Assembly (NCBI RefSeq): GCF_029029525.1
Contig: NZ_JAKJSC010000001.1
Span: forward strand, 1,834,987-1,898,986
DNA from: Labilibaculum sp. DW002
Lineage (GTDB): Bacteria; Bacteroidota; Bacteroidia; Bacteroidales; Marinifilaceae
Direction of reading: 5' to 3'
DNA: 64,000 nt
The first letter of the stretch is position 1; each line of letters starts with the position of its first letter. Positions 55,361-64,000 of this stretch are shown here, one piece after another. The notes beneath the pieces are model-generated. The model searched no databases and was not told where the DNA came from. It saw only the letters and a list, made by a program, of their open reading frames with translations. Position numbers and translations under genes: made by a program.

Positions 55361-57478
55361 TTATTCATTAATCCCTACCAAGTCAAGAACAAAAGCATAC
55401 TCCAATGCAACCTCATGATAACGTTCAAATCTACCTGAAGCTCCTCCATGTCCAAAATCCATATTAATTTTAATAAGTAATGGATTTTTATCGGTTTTCA
55501 TGTCTCTAAGTTTTGCCACCCACTTTGCAGGTTCCCAATACTGAACTTGAGAATCATGTAGACCTGTGGTTACTAACATTGCAGGATAATCTTTAACCTC
55601 TACATTATCGTATGGAGAATAAGAAAGCATGTAATCGTAATATTCCTTGTCTTTTGGATTTCCCCACTCATCAAACTCACCTGTAGTTAAAGGTATTGTC
55701 TCATCGAGCATAGTGGTTACAACATCCACAAATGGGACTGCTGCAATAATCCCTTTGTAAAGATCTGGTCGCATATTACTAATCGCTCCCATTAACAATC
55801 CTCCTGCACTTCCACCCCAGGCAAATACTTTATCTTTTGCAGCAAATCCTTCTGAGACCATAAACTCAGCACAAGCATTAAAGTCGGTAAAAGTATTTAT
55901 CTTCTTTAACAACTTTCCATCTTCGTACCAATAACGACCCATTTCCTGTCCTCCTCTTACGTGTGCTGTTGCAACAACAAAACCACGATCCAATAGACTC
56001 AAACGAACCGAACTAAAATAAACATCTGAACTACTACCATAAGAACCGTAAGCTGACAACCAAAGTGGATTGGTTCCTTTTTTAAATTTATCTTTTCGGT
56101 AAACTAATGAAACTGGAACTTTTGTACCATCTTCAGAAATAGCCCAAACACGTTTTGCTTCGTAATTATCTTTCTGAAAATCACCAATAACCTCTTGCTG
56201 CTTCTTGATTGTTTTTTCTTTAGAAACCATATTATAATCTATGGTTGAAGAAGGTGTAGTTAAAGACGTATATCGATAACGAAGAACATCTGTTTTAAAT
56301 TCAGGGTTTGTTGAAATTCCCGCGTTATAGGTTTCTTCTCCAAAGTCTAAGTAATGCTCATCTTTGCCATTCCAATTCATGATACGCAATTGATTTAAGC
56401 CATTTTTTCTTTCTCCAACAACTAAAAAGTTTTCAAAAATCTCAAAATTACTTAAGTAAACATCTTCGCGATTTGGAATTACTTCTGTCCAATTAGACTT
56501 CTCTGTTTTTGACACAGGAGTTTTCATTAAACGGAAATTTTTCGCTTCTAAATTCGTTCTGATATAAAAATCGCCTTGATAATGATCAATACCATATTCC
56601 AAATTATTTTCACGAGCTTGGAATATTTCAAATTTACCATTTGGATTATTTGCTTCTACAAATCGATACTCTGCAGATAAAGTACTGGTAGATCCAATAA
56701 TGATATATTTTTTCGATTTCGTTTTGTAGCAGAAAGTATAAAATGTATTGTCTTTTTCTTCATACACCAACTCATCCTCTTCGGTAGGTGTACCCAATAT
56801 ATGCTTAAATACCTTGTATGGCAACAATGTTTCAGGATGCTTTATGGTATAAAAGATGGTTTTATTATCGCTTGCCCAAGTAATACCTCCTGTGTTATTC
56901 CCAATTTCATCGGTATAAACTTGATCATCCACTAAACTTTTAAACTTAATGGTATATTTTCTTCTACTTACTGTATCTTCCGAAAAAGCCAAAATTTTAT
57001 TATCCTCACTTACTGAATAATCTCCAACTGCAAAATAACTATAGCCTTTTGCCATTTCAGGAACATTAAGCATGATTTCCTCATCAGCATCTAAAGATCC
57101 TTTTTTACGACAGTACAAAGGATATTCTGCATCCCCTTCTGTTCTGCTGTAATAGTAATATCCATTTGATTTGTAGGGCACAGACTCATCTGTCTTTTTA
57201 ATACGGGCAACCATTTCATCAAACAATTTTGTCTGAAAATCGTCCGTATGCTTCATCATAGCATCTGTATATGCATTTTCCGCATTTAGGTAATCGATAA
57301 CCTCTGGATCTTCCCTTTGATTCATCCAATAGTAATTATCAATTCTAGTATCTCCATGAACCGTAAGTTCTTTTTTCACCTTTTTAGCTACCGGTGGCTC
57401 TGGCGCTGTTGTTTTTTGACTACAAGACATAGCAATAAAGGAAGTTAATGTGACTCCCATAAGTAATTTAATGTTCAT
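55361..57478 (-). CDS. Lipoprotein oligopeptidase B-like protease (S9A)
   Basis: The ATG at 57478 gives a clean lipoprotein signal (MNIKLLMGVTLTSFIAMSC); 705 residues. N-terminal propeller (RIDNYYWMNQREDPEVIDYL, typical of oligopeptidase B) and C-terminal hydrolase domain: WGGSAGGLLMGA (Ser), LHDSQVQYWEP (Asp) and FGHGGASGRFERYHE (His). RGGQEMGRYWYEDGKL is the oligopeptidase B segment. Its classical members cut after Arg/Lys in short peptides. It is not closely related to the two at 8-12 kb. It is likely anchored in the periplasm or on the surface. Confidence 0.92.
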   Translation of the reverse strand: MNIKLLMGVTLTSFIAMSCSQKTTAPEPPVAKKVKKELTVHGDTRIDNYYWMNQREDPEVIDYLNAENAYTDAMMKHTDDFQTKLFDEMVARIKKTDESVPYKSNGYYYYSRTEGDAEYPLYCRKKGSLDADEEIMLNVPEMAKGYSYFAVGDYSVSEDNKILAFSEDTVSRRKYTIKFKSLVDDQVYTDEIGNNTGGITWASDNKTIFYTIKHPETLLPYKVFKHILGTPTEEDELVYEEKDNTFYTFCYKTKSKKYIIIGSTSTLSAEYRFVEANNPNGKFEIFQARENNLEYGIDHYQGDFYIRTNLEAKNFRLMKTPVSKTEKSNWTEVIPNREDVYLSNFEIFENFLVVGERKNGLNQLRIMNWNGKDEHYLDFGEETYNAGISTNPEFKTDVLRYRYTSLTTPSSTIDYNMVSKEKTIKKQQEVIGDFQKDNYEAKRVWAISEDGTKVPVSLVYRKDKFKKGTNPLWLSAYGSYGSSSDVYFSSVRLSLLDRGFVVATAHVRGGQEMGRYWYEDGKLLKKINTFTDFNACAEFMVSEGFAAKDKVFAWGGSAGGLLMGAISNMRPDLYKGIIAAVPFVDVVTTMLDETIPLTTGEFDEWGNPKDKEYYDYMLSYSPYDNVEVKDYPAMLVTTGLHDSQVQYWEPAKWVAKLRDMKTDKNPLLIKINMDFGHGGASGRFERYHEVALEYAFVLDLVGINE

Positions 57479-57635
57479 AACTATAGGCAATTTATAAGTG
57501 TTTGTTAGTACTGAATTTCAAATACGCAACGATAATTCATCCTTACGTAAATTTTGACATCCTAATTTAACAAAAATCACCCTTTATTCAATACAAAATT
57601 AGATGGACTCGGATTTGATACGATTAACCGAATAA

Positions 57636-59750
57636 TTAACAAGACGAAAGCACTTTCAGATAAGAAATTCCTAATCGAACTTTGTAATATTCTATATCTT
57701 CTTTTAAAAACAAATGCAAATCCTTTACGCTAGATGTTTTATTTAAAGAATAATACGCACTTTCTATTTGCTCTATTTCTGAAGGATTTAAATATTCTGT
57801 AAGATCAATATCCGCACCTTTTTCGTATAAAGAAGCCAAATGAGAATATATTGTTACAGGGTTAACCTTCCTAATCTGTGCAATCTCGTCTACCGAATAA
57901 CCTTGCTTATAAAATTCATAAGTTTCATAAAATGATTGGCTGCTTTTTTTTGCCTCCTTATTTTTTTTCTGTTCAAATTCTAATATCTCATTGATAAAGA
58001 ATTCGCCATACAATTGATATTTTCGTTCACCAACTCCAGATATCATTTTCATTTCGAATTCACTTGTTGGTTTTTCATCAACCATCTCGTGCAATGTTGC
58101 ATCAGAAAAGACTAAGTAGGGAGGAATATTCTCTTCTCGAGATATCTGAAGACGTAATTTTCTTAATGCCTCGAACAATCCTTCGCGAGCTTCTTGTTTG
58201 GTCGTTTTAACAATTGGCTTAATAGTTGGTTCCGACTTCATCGAAGCCAAATGAACCAAATTAACCATACGCTCCCCAAACAATACTTCCCTACTCTGTT
58301 CTGTCAGTTTTAAAGCATTACCTTCATCATAAGCAACTGAAATATAGCCCAAGTTCAATAATTGAAGCATATATTGTTGCCAATCCTGATGCGGAACATC
58401 TTTACCGGCACCATAAGTTTTAACCTTATCATATCCCTTAGAAAGAACCTCTTGACGGGAAGAACCTCGTAAAACATCTATAACTGTTCCTGCAGCGACT
58501 TGCTCCTTTAGCCGAACAATAGCAGAAAGCGCTTTTTGTGCAATTAAAGTTCCATCAAATTGCTTTGGTGGATCCTTACAAACATCACAATTACCACAAT
58601 CTTCTTCTAAGTGTTCTCCAAAATAACTCAACAATATTTTTCTTCGGCATATTTGTGCATCACAAAACTGTTGTATACGTTCAAGTTTAGCATTTGAAAC
58701 TTCTTTCAAAGCCGATTCCTCAATAAACTTTCGGTGAACAATTACATCTGAAAAGCTATAGAACAATAGTGTATCAGCTTTTAAACCGTCGCGACCAGCA
58801 CGCCCAATTTCCTGATAATAGGACTCTATATTTCGAGGTAAATTATAATGAATTACCCATCGCACGTTCGACTTATCAATTCCCATTCCGAAAGCAATGG
58901 TTGCGCAAATAATTGGTATATCGTCGTTAATAAAATCCTCTTGACGCTTCGCTCTTTCTTCCGGCGATAATCCGGCATGGTAATAACTGGCATTAACACC
59001 CGAATTTCTTAACTTCTCAGATAAACCTTCACAAGCTTTACGGCTCAAACAGTATATAATACCAGATTGATGTGGGCGTTGTCTTAAAAAACCAAGAATA
59101 CTCTTAAATTTATCTTTCCCAGGTGCTACTTTCAAACTCAAATTAGGTCTGTCAAATGATGAAAGAAACCTTTTGGGCTCATTCAAACCTAATTGGTTAA
59201 TAATGTCTTTTTGAGTCAAACTATCAGCAGTAGCTGTCAAAGCAACAACCGGCACCAAAGGAAATTGCTTTTTCAGATAGGCCATCTTAGAATATTCAGG
59301 ACGAAAATCGTGTCCCCAGACCGAGATACAATGAGCCTCATCAACAGCAAAAAGATTCACTTTAAGTTGTAAAAGCAAGTAATAGAATTCTTGACTTACC
59401 AATTTCTCGGGAGACACATAAAGCAATTTTATTTTCCCCTCGTGTATATCTTCAATAATCTCATTTTGAACCTGAGTCGATTGAGAACTATTTAAAAAGC
59501 CAGCTTTTACTCCGTTGGCTTGCAAACCTTCAACCTGATCCTTCATTAATGCAATTAAAGGAGAAACTACAATGGCCACACCTTCCATCATTAAAGCCGG
59601 AATCTGATAACACAAAGATTTACCCCCTCCGGTAGGCATGATAACTAAAGCATCTTCACCTTCAAGAATTGATTGAATAACCTCATCCTGTAAGGGACGA
59701 AATTTATCGTATCCAAAATATTTTTTTAAGGCTCGTTTTGCTGTAGACAT
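57636..59750 (-). CDS. recQ: ATP-dependent DNA helicase RecQ
   Basis: A 704-residue SF2 helicase: MPTGGGKSLCYQ (Walker A), DEAHCISVWGHDFRPEY (DEAH), IGRAGRDG (motif VI). The RecQ-Ct zinc site has cysteines in CDAQIC and CGNCDVC, followed by the winged helix and an HRDC domain (LFEALRKLRLQISREENIPP). A C-terminal HTH (GYSVDEIAQIRKVNPVTIYS) is present, seen in many Bacteroidota RecQ proteins. It unwinds DNA 3'-5' in recombinational repair. Length is normal. Confidence 0.96.
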   Translation of the reverse strand: MSTAKRALKKYFGYDKFRPLQDEVIQSILEGEDALVIMPTGGGKSLCYQIPALMMEGVAIVVSPLIALMKDQVEGLQANGVKAGFLNSSQSTQVQNEIIEDIHEGKIKLLYVSPEKLVSQEFYYLLLQLKVNLFAVDEAHCISVWGHDFRPEYSKMAYLKKQFPLVPVVALTATADSLTQKDIINQLGLNEPKRFLSSFDRPNLSLKVAPGKDKFKSILGFLRQRPHQSGIIYCLSRKACEGLSEKLRNSGVNASYYHAGLSPEERAKRQEDFINDDIPIICATIAFGMGIDKSNVRWVIHYNLPRNIESYYQEIGRAGRDGLKADTLLFYSFSDVIVHRKFIEESALKEVSNAKLERIQQFCDAQICRRKILLSYFGEHLEEDCGNCDVCKDPPKQFDGTLIAQKALSAIVRLKEQVAAGTVIDVLRGSSRQEVLSKGYDKVKTYGAGKDVPHQDWQQYMLQLLNLGYISVAYDEGNALKLTEQSREVLFGERMVNLVHLASMKSEPTIKPIVKTTKQEAREGLFEALRKLRLQISREENIPPYLVFSDATLHEMVDEKPTSEFEMKMISGVGERKYQLYGEFFINEILEFEQKKNKEAKKSSQSFYETYEFYKQGYSVDEIAQIRKVNPVTIYSHLASLYEKGADIDLTEYLNPSEIEQIESAYYSLNKTSSVKDLHLFLKEDIEYYKVRLGISYLKVLSSC

Positions 59751-59945
59751 TGATCACATTTAATTGGGATGACAAAGCTAGTACAATTGCTGATAGGTAA
59801 AAAATGATTTTATTAACAAGGCTGTTAAACTTCTATAAAACCCATTGTTCGTAACTTTGAAAAAGATGTTTTTACAACACACAAAATAATTCAAAAAACT
59901 GACAAAGATCATACAAATAAAATGATTCCATATCGAGCAAAAAAT

Positions 59946-59953
59946 TACTTTTG
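59946..59953 (+). promoter_or_regulatory. Putative -7 element
   Basis: TACTTTTG matches TAnnTTTG and lies 38 bp before the ATG at 59991. No clear -33 element. Confidence 0.4.
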
Positions 59954-59990
59954 ACGCCAACAACAAACAACAAACACTCAAGTTAAAACT

Positions 59991-61169
59991 ATGAACGCAA
60001 TTAAGTCGATTAAAGAGACTAATTTCCTTAAACAACGAAGATACGAAGCTGTGATGTTCCTGATCACTTTCTTTGGTATTTTCGGCTATGTAGGTCACAC
60101 GATGGGAGTAGCTAACATGCTAAACACTATTATGAACACAGCCTGGGATCTTCTTATGAACACAGTATTCTACATTATGGGTATTACTGTACTATCTGGA
60201 GCTCTAGGTAAACTACTTATCGAATTTGGTGTCGTACGTCTGTTAGAAAAAATTCTAGCCCCACTAATGAAACCTCTTTTTAACCTTCCAGGTGTAGGTG
60301 CATTAGCCGGAGTTTTAACTTTTCTTTCTGATAATCCAGCTATCATCAGTTTAGCTAACGACAAGAACTTTAGCAAGTATTTTAAGAATTACCAATTGGT
60401 ATCCTTAACCAATTTTGGTACTGCATTCGGTATGGGACTTATTGTGATTACATTTATGTCTACACTTAAGATTCCTGGTAATGACGAAAACTTATTTATT
60501 CCAGCTCTTATTGGACTTGTTGGTGCTTTATTCGGAGCTGTTGTTTCGACAAGGTTAATGCAAAGATTAATCAAAGGGCATATTCCTGTTCGAGAAGATA
60601 AAGATTATGAAGGAGCAACTGAAAAAATTAGCTTTAAATCGGAAGGTGGCGTATTTCTTCGATTCCTTAATTCCATATTAGATGGTGGTAAATCTGGTGT
60701 AGATTTGGGATTAGCTATTATACCTGGTGTATTGATTATCTCAACTATGGTGATGATGCTAACGTTCGGACCTAAAGATCCTGCCATTGGATACCAAGGT
60801 TTAGCTTACGAAGGTGTTACCTTACTTCCAGATCTTGCTGGTCACGTTTGGTGGTTATTCGAAGGTTTATTTGGTTTCAAAAACCCTGAATTAATTGCAT
60901 TCCCTGTTACTTCTTTGGGAGCTGTAGGTGCTGCTTTATCTCTTGTAAAAGCATTTATCGCTAAGGGAATTATCGATGGTAATGTGATTGCTGTATTTAC
61001 AGCAATGGGTATGTGTTGGAGTGGCTATTTAAGTACTCACACAGCTATGCTTGACACTTTAAACTATCGTGAACTAACATCAAAAGCACTTCTTTCTCAT
61101 ACTATTGGAGGTATTTTGGCAGGAACATTTGCCCACTACCTTTATTTACTTGTAAATATGTTTCTATAA
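59991..61169 (+). CDS. CD0519/CD1768-type nucleoside-recognition membrane protein
   Basis: A 392-residue multi-pass membrane protein with nucleoside-recognition (Gate) segments: FYIMGITVLSGALGKLLIEF, LTFLSDNPAIISLANDKNF and LVSLTNFGTAFGMGLIVITF in the first half, and AFPVTSLGAVGAALSLVKA in the second. It resembles the CD0519/CD1768 membrane family, whose substrate is unknown. It is distinct from the SpmA/B-like protein at 43014. Monocistronic with a strong terminator. Confidence 0.8.
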   Translation: MNAIKSIKETNFLKQRRYEAVMFLITFFGIFGYVGHTMGVANMLNTIMNTAWDLLMNTVFYIMGITVLSGALGKLLIEFGVVRLLEKILAPLMKPLFNLPGVGALAGVLTFLSDNPAIISLANDKNFSKYFKNYQLVSLTNFGTAFGMGLIVITFMSTLKIPGNDENLFIPALIGLVGALFGAVVSTRLMQRLIKGHIPVREDKDYEGATEKISFKSEGGVFLRFLNSILDGGKSGVDLGLAIIPGVLIISTMVMMLTFGPKDPAIGYQGLAYEGVTLLPDLAGHVWWLFEGLFGFKNPELIAFPVTSLGAVGAALSLVKAFIAKGIIDGNVIAVFTAMGMCWSGYLSTHTAMLDTLNYRELTSKALLSHTIGGILAGTFAHYLYLLVNMFL

Positions 61170-61192
61170 ATATATTTCACACCTATATTTTA

Positions 61193-61225
61193 AAATGCCA
61201 TCTCGTTTGAGATGGCATTTTTTTT
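61193..61225 (+). terminator. Intrinsic terminator
   Basis: Twelve-base arms AAATGCCATCTC and GAGATGGCATTT followed by T residues, 24 bp past the stop. Confidence 0.9.
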
Positions 61226-61324
61226 ATGGAATTAATGCATATTCTTTACAATTAATTAGATATTAACTTCTCCATTAACCATTGAATTCTACATTTACCT
61301 TATTACTAAATCAAACACACTTAT

Positions 61325-62251
61325 ATGAATTCTATTAAAACTCTAGGCTTATCCTTATTGCTCATTCTCTTTTTGTCGAGCTGCGACAAAAAATCCAATA
61401 ACGAAGTCAAGATTACAAATCAAGCTCCAGAAAATGAATATTCAGCTATTTTTGGAGGAGGTCCTTTTTATTCTGGAGGAAATGAAGTTATCGACGATTT
61501 AAGAAATTCTGGTTTCAACACGGTAATTCTTTGGACCATTCATATTGACGAAGATGGTAGCATGAATTTAAATGATCAATCCATTATTGATAAAAATGGT
61601 AATTATATCGGAGATCCTGAATGGAAGAATAGATTGATTCGTCTTCAGGAAGAACCAAGTTCTGTTGAAAGAATTGAGATTGGTGTTGGCGCTTGGGGAG
61701 CTAAATCGTGGGAGAATATAAAAAACTTAATTGCTAGCGAAGGAACCGGCTCTGACACGAAACTATACAAGGCCTTTCAGTTATTACAAGAAATAACTGG
61801 AGCTGCTGCTGTAAATTACGATGATGAAGTAACTTTTGACGTAGAATCAACAGTTCAATTCAGTTTAATGCTAGATAATTTAGGCTACAAAATTGGACTT
61901 TGCCCATACAACGAAGTAGCATATTGGAAATCGGTTTACGAACAAGTTGAAGCAAAGAAACCAGGTGCAATTGATCGAGTTTACCTCCAATGCTATGCTG
62001 GAGGAAATAAAAATCTACCGTCGCAATGGAATCAATATTTTGGAGACATAAAAGTTTCTTACGGATTGTGGTCTAAGAATGGAGGCGATTGCAAACAAGG
62101 TGACAATCCTGATGAGATAAAAAAGAAAATAGCTTCTCAAAAAGAAAATATTTCTGGTGGCTTTATTTGGCTATACGATGACATCCAAAAATGTCAAGCT
62201 TATGGCTCAACCAGTTCATATGCAAAAGCAATTAACGAAGGCTTGAAATAA
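61325..62251 (+). CDS. Exported lipoprotein, probable TIM-barrel (glycosidase-like)
   Basis: A 308-residue lipoprotein (signal LLLILFLSSC, Cys20). After the linker, NTVILWTIHIDEDGSMNLND, then IEIGVGAWGAKSWENI, AAAVNYDDEVTFDVES, GYKIGLCPYNEVAYW, DRVYLQCYAGG and GGFIWLYDDI read as successive beta strands of a barrel with acidic residues at strand ends, as in GH18-like enzymes. The canonical GH18 DxxDxDxE motif is not present, so enzymatic activity is uncertain. It is monocistronic. Confidence 0.7.
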   Translation: MNSIKTLGLSLLLILFLSSCDKKSNNEVKITNQAPENEYSAIFGGGPFYSGGNEVIDDLRNSGFNTVILWTIHIDEDGSMNLNDQSIIDKNGNYIGDPEWKNRLIRLQEEPSSVERIEIGVGAWGAKSWENIKNLIASEGTGSDTKLYKAFQLLQEITGAAAVNYDDEVTFDVESTVQFSLMLDNLGYKIGLCPYNEVAYWKSVYEQVEAKKPGAIDRVYLQCYAGGNKNLPSQWNQYFGDIKVSYGLWSKNGGDCKQGDNPDEIKKKIASQKENISGGFIWLYDDIQKCQAYGSTSSYAKAINEGLK

Positions 62252-62257
62252 CATCAA

Positions 62258-62296
62258 TAAAAAAAAGGAAATCAGCATCGACTGATTTCCTTTTTC
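62258..62296. terminator. Bidirectional terminator between convergent genes
   Basis: Arms AAGGAAATCAG and CTGATTTCCTT with A/T tracts, between the lipoprotein gene (+) and mutS2 (-). Confidence 0.88.
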
Positions 62297-62317
62297 ATTT
62301 CTTATATTATTGTACTT

Positions 62318-64000
62318 TTATTCCATCGTTACTACTGTTATTCCTGCACCACCCATCTGAATTTTCTCATCACGAAAGTGTTGAACCAAATCAATAGTCT
62401 GTAATTGTTCTCGAATCATCTGACGAAGAATTCCTCCTCCTGTTCCATGCAGAATACGAAACTCGCCAACATCGAGCATGATAATTTCATCGATATGATC
62501 AATTACGACTTGAACAGCTTCTTCACCACGCATACCGCGCACATCCAAATCGGCTTTAAAACTCAATTTTCTTTTGGATATTTTCTCCTGAATTAAGGAT
62601 GAAGTTTTATTATAGGTCTTTTCCTGTTTCTTAACTTGAGACTTGCTCACTTTTGTCAATCGTACCTTTTTAACGGAAGTAAGAATATTTCCGAAGGCAA
62701 CTACTGCTGTTTTTGCATTAAGCTCTACCACCTCACCAACTGACGATTGTGTATCTAATTTCACAAAATCACCTTTTTCAATAACATCTGGATTAAATTT
62801 CTTTTTAGCTTTTTCAATTGTTTTTGAATCGGTAGCAACAGGTTCTTTTGTCTCTGGTGTAGTTCTCTTTCCTCCTTTTTTTTCTCTCTCTTTTAGTTTC
62901 TGTATTTTTCTATTTATGCGCTCCTCTTCTTTCAGCTCCTCTTTAGTTAGCTTAACCTTTACTTCTTCAAACTCTTTACGGATTTTTCGGGTTTTTTCTT
63001 TATCCGCTTTACTCTCTTTAATTTCACGAATGGTTCTCTCTATGGACTTATTCGCACTATTCAATAACTGAGCAGCTTCCTCTTTGGCTTTTTCAATGAT
63101 TTCTTTTCGAAGCTTACTGGCATCTTTCAATTCCTTATCGTACTGCTCCACCAAATCGTTCAACTTTTTATCGCTTTTCCTGATATTGTTACGTTTGGTT
63201 TCCCAGTATCGCTTATCACGCACAATATCACGCAAGTGTTTATCAAAGTTGATATGATCGCCACCAATAATATCGGTGGCCGATTTCAGGATTTCCTCTG
63301 GTAAACCAATTTTACGGGCGATCTCAAAAGCAAATGACGAACCTGGCTTACCTACCTGTAATTGGAATAAAGGTTGTAGCTTATGAGAATCGTATAACAT
63401 AGCACCATTCTCGATTCCTTCGGCCTCTGAAGCGTAGTGTTTCAAACCTGTATAGTGAGTCGTGATAACACCTCGTACTTGTTTTCTATTCAGCTTATCC
63501 AAAATCGATTCGGCAATGGCACCACCTACAGCAGGCTCGGTACCTGTACCAAACTCATCAATCATCATCAGGGTTTCAGCATTTGAGTATTTCAAGAAAT
63601 GCTTCATATTAATCAAATGCGAACTATAGGTACTCAAATCGTTCTCCATAGATTGCTCATCACCAATATCGATGAAAATATTATCGAAAATTCCCATCTT
63701 CGATTTCTCACCCATTGGAACCAATAAACCGCATTGGAACATGTATTGTAGCAAACCCATCGTTTGCAAACACACCGATTTACCACCGGCATTGGGTCCT
63801 GAAATAAGAACGATACGTTGCTTATCGTTTATTTCAATATTTAATGGAACTGCTTTTCTTCCTTCCCCCTTCAAGGTTAAATAAAGTAGAGGATGAACTG
63901 CATTTTCCCATAAAACTTTAGGCTCTTTACCCATTAGAGGCATTAGACCATTAACTTGAATCGCAAACTTTGCTTTGGCTCGAATAAAATCTATTTGAGC
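62318..64000 (-). CDS. mutS2: Endonuclease MutS2, C-terminal part
   Basis: The frame continues past the window edge, so the methionine at 63943 is internal (preceding residues AQIDFIRAKAKFAIQVNGL). About 560 residues are seen. The MutS ATPase has Walker A SGPNAGGKSVCLQ, Walker B LMMIDEFGTGTEP and STYSSHL. A long charged coiled coil follows, then a KOW-like segment (KGDFVKLDTQSSVGEVVELN) and the Smr domain with DVRGMRGEEAV and HGTGGG. MutS2 suppresses recombination and, in some species, splits collided ribosomes. No anomaly is seen. Confidence 0.96.
   Translation of the reverse strand, partial: AQIDFIRAKAKFAIQVNGLMPLMGKEPKVLWENAVHPLLYLTLKGEGRKAVPLNIEINDKQRIVLISGPNAGGKSVCLQTMGLLQYMFQCGLLVPMGEKSKMGIFDNIFIDIGDEQSMENDLSTYSSHLINMKHFLKYSNAETLMMIDEFGTGTEPAVGGAIAESILDKLNRKQVRGVITTHYTGLKHYASEAEGIENGAMLYDSHKLQPLFQLQVGKPGSSFAFEIARKIGLPEEILKSATDIIGGDHINFDKHLRDIVRDKRYWETKRNNIRKSDKKLNDLVEQYDKELKDASKLRKEIIEKAKEEAAQLLNSANKSIERTIREIKESKADKEKTRKIRKEFEEVKVKLTKEELKEEERINRKIQKLKEREKKGGKRTTPETKEPVATDSKTIEKAKKKFNPDVIEKGDFVKLDTQSSVGEVVELNAKTAVVAFGNILTSVKKVRLTKVSKSQVKKQEKTYNKTSSLIQEKISKRKLSFKADLDVRGMRGEEAVQVVIDHIDEIIMLDVGEFRILHGTGGGILRQMIREQLQTIDLVQHFRDEKIQMGGAGITVVTME

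Noticed and set aside
59778-60098. 106-codon frame on the minus strand
   Set aside because: It is opposite the promoter and 5' end of the 59991 membrane protein gene, with Phe/Cys-rich noise.

Overview
This window comes from a member of the Bacteroidota, most likely a marine Marinilabiliales/Marinifilaceae-like organism; the phylum is well supported and the family is inference. The evidence is a SusC-type TonB-dependent receptor next to a DUF6377 regulator, AT-rich intergenic DNA with Bacteroidota-type promoters (-33 TTTG/TTG, -7 TAnnTTTG), few classical Shine-Dalgarno sites, many Bacteroidota-type signal peptides and lipoproteins, and a fused E1 2-oxoacid dehydrogenase. No rRNA, tRNA, CRISPR array or intact mobile element was seen.

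Layout. 1-2.5 kb: start of a susC gene and its probable DUF6377 regulator. 2.6-4.7 kb: secreted polysaccharide deacetylase and esterase. 4.9-7.8 kb: TldE/TldD protease pair, with TldD carrying a Tat signal. 8-12.2 kb: two tandem prolyl oligopeptidases. 12.2-26.2 kb: the complete branched-chain amino acid locus on the minus strand (ilvD-ilvB-ilvN-ilvC, then leuA-leuC-leuD-cimA-leuB-ilvA). Three short leader peptides rich in Ile/Val/Leu, each followed by an intrinsic terminator, precede ilvD (two in tandem) and leuA (one). 26.5-30.7 kb: small envelope and unknown proteins, including a YtxH/holin-X trio and a NifX-like protein. 31-34 kb: truncated RAYT transposase, REP-like palindromes and a frameshifted dipeptidyl peptidase IV. 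33.9-37.3 kb: glycyl radical enzyme matching trans-4-hydroxy-L-proline dehydratase, with its activase. 38-42 kb: flavodoxin and the E1/E2 subunits of a 2-oxoacid dehydrogenase. 42.2-51 kb: small SRPBCC and S4 proteins, a SpmA/SpmB-type membrane protein, a 1334-residue TPR-like repeat protein and an HTH-NACHT-like STAND ATPase. 51.4-55.3 kb: beta-barrel protein, long Ala-rich coiled-coil lipoprotein and a LytTR response regulator. 55.3-64 kb: third prolyl oligopeptidase, RecQ, a second nucleoside-recognition membrane protein, a TIM-barrel-like lipoprotein and partial MutS2.

How the genes work together. The ilv/leu locus encodes the common Ile/Val pathway and Leu synthesis, plus two routes to 2-oxobutyrate: threonine deaminase, and citramalate synthase feeding LeuCD and LeuB. 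The attenuators would couple it to charging of Ile, Val and Leu tRNAs. Several exported S9 peptidases, together with hydroxyproline dehydratase, fit a peptide-degrading lifestyle. The most promising undescribed unit is LytTR regulator -> three 21-bp-phased repeats -> coiled-coil lipoprotein + beta-barrel protein.
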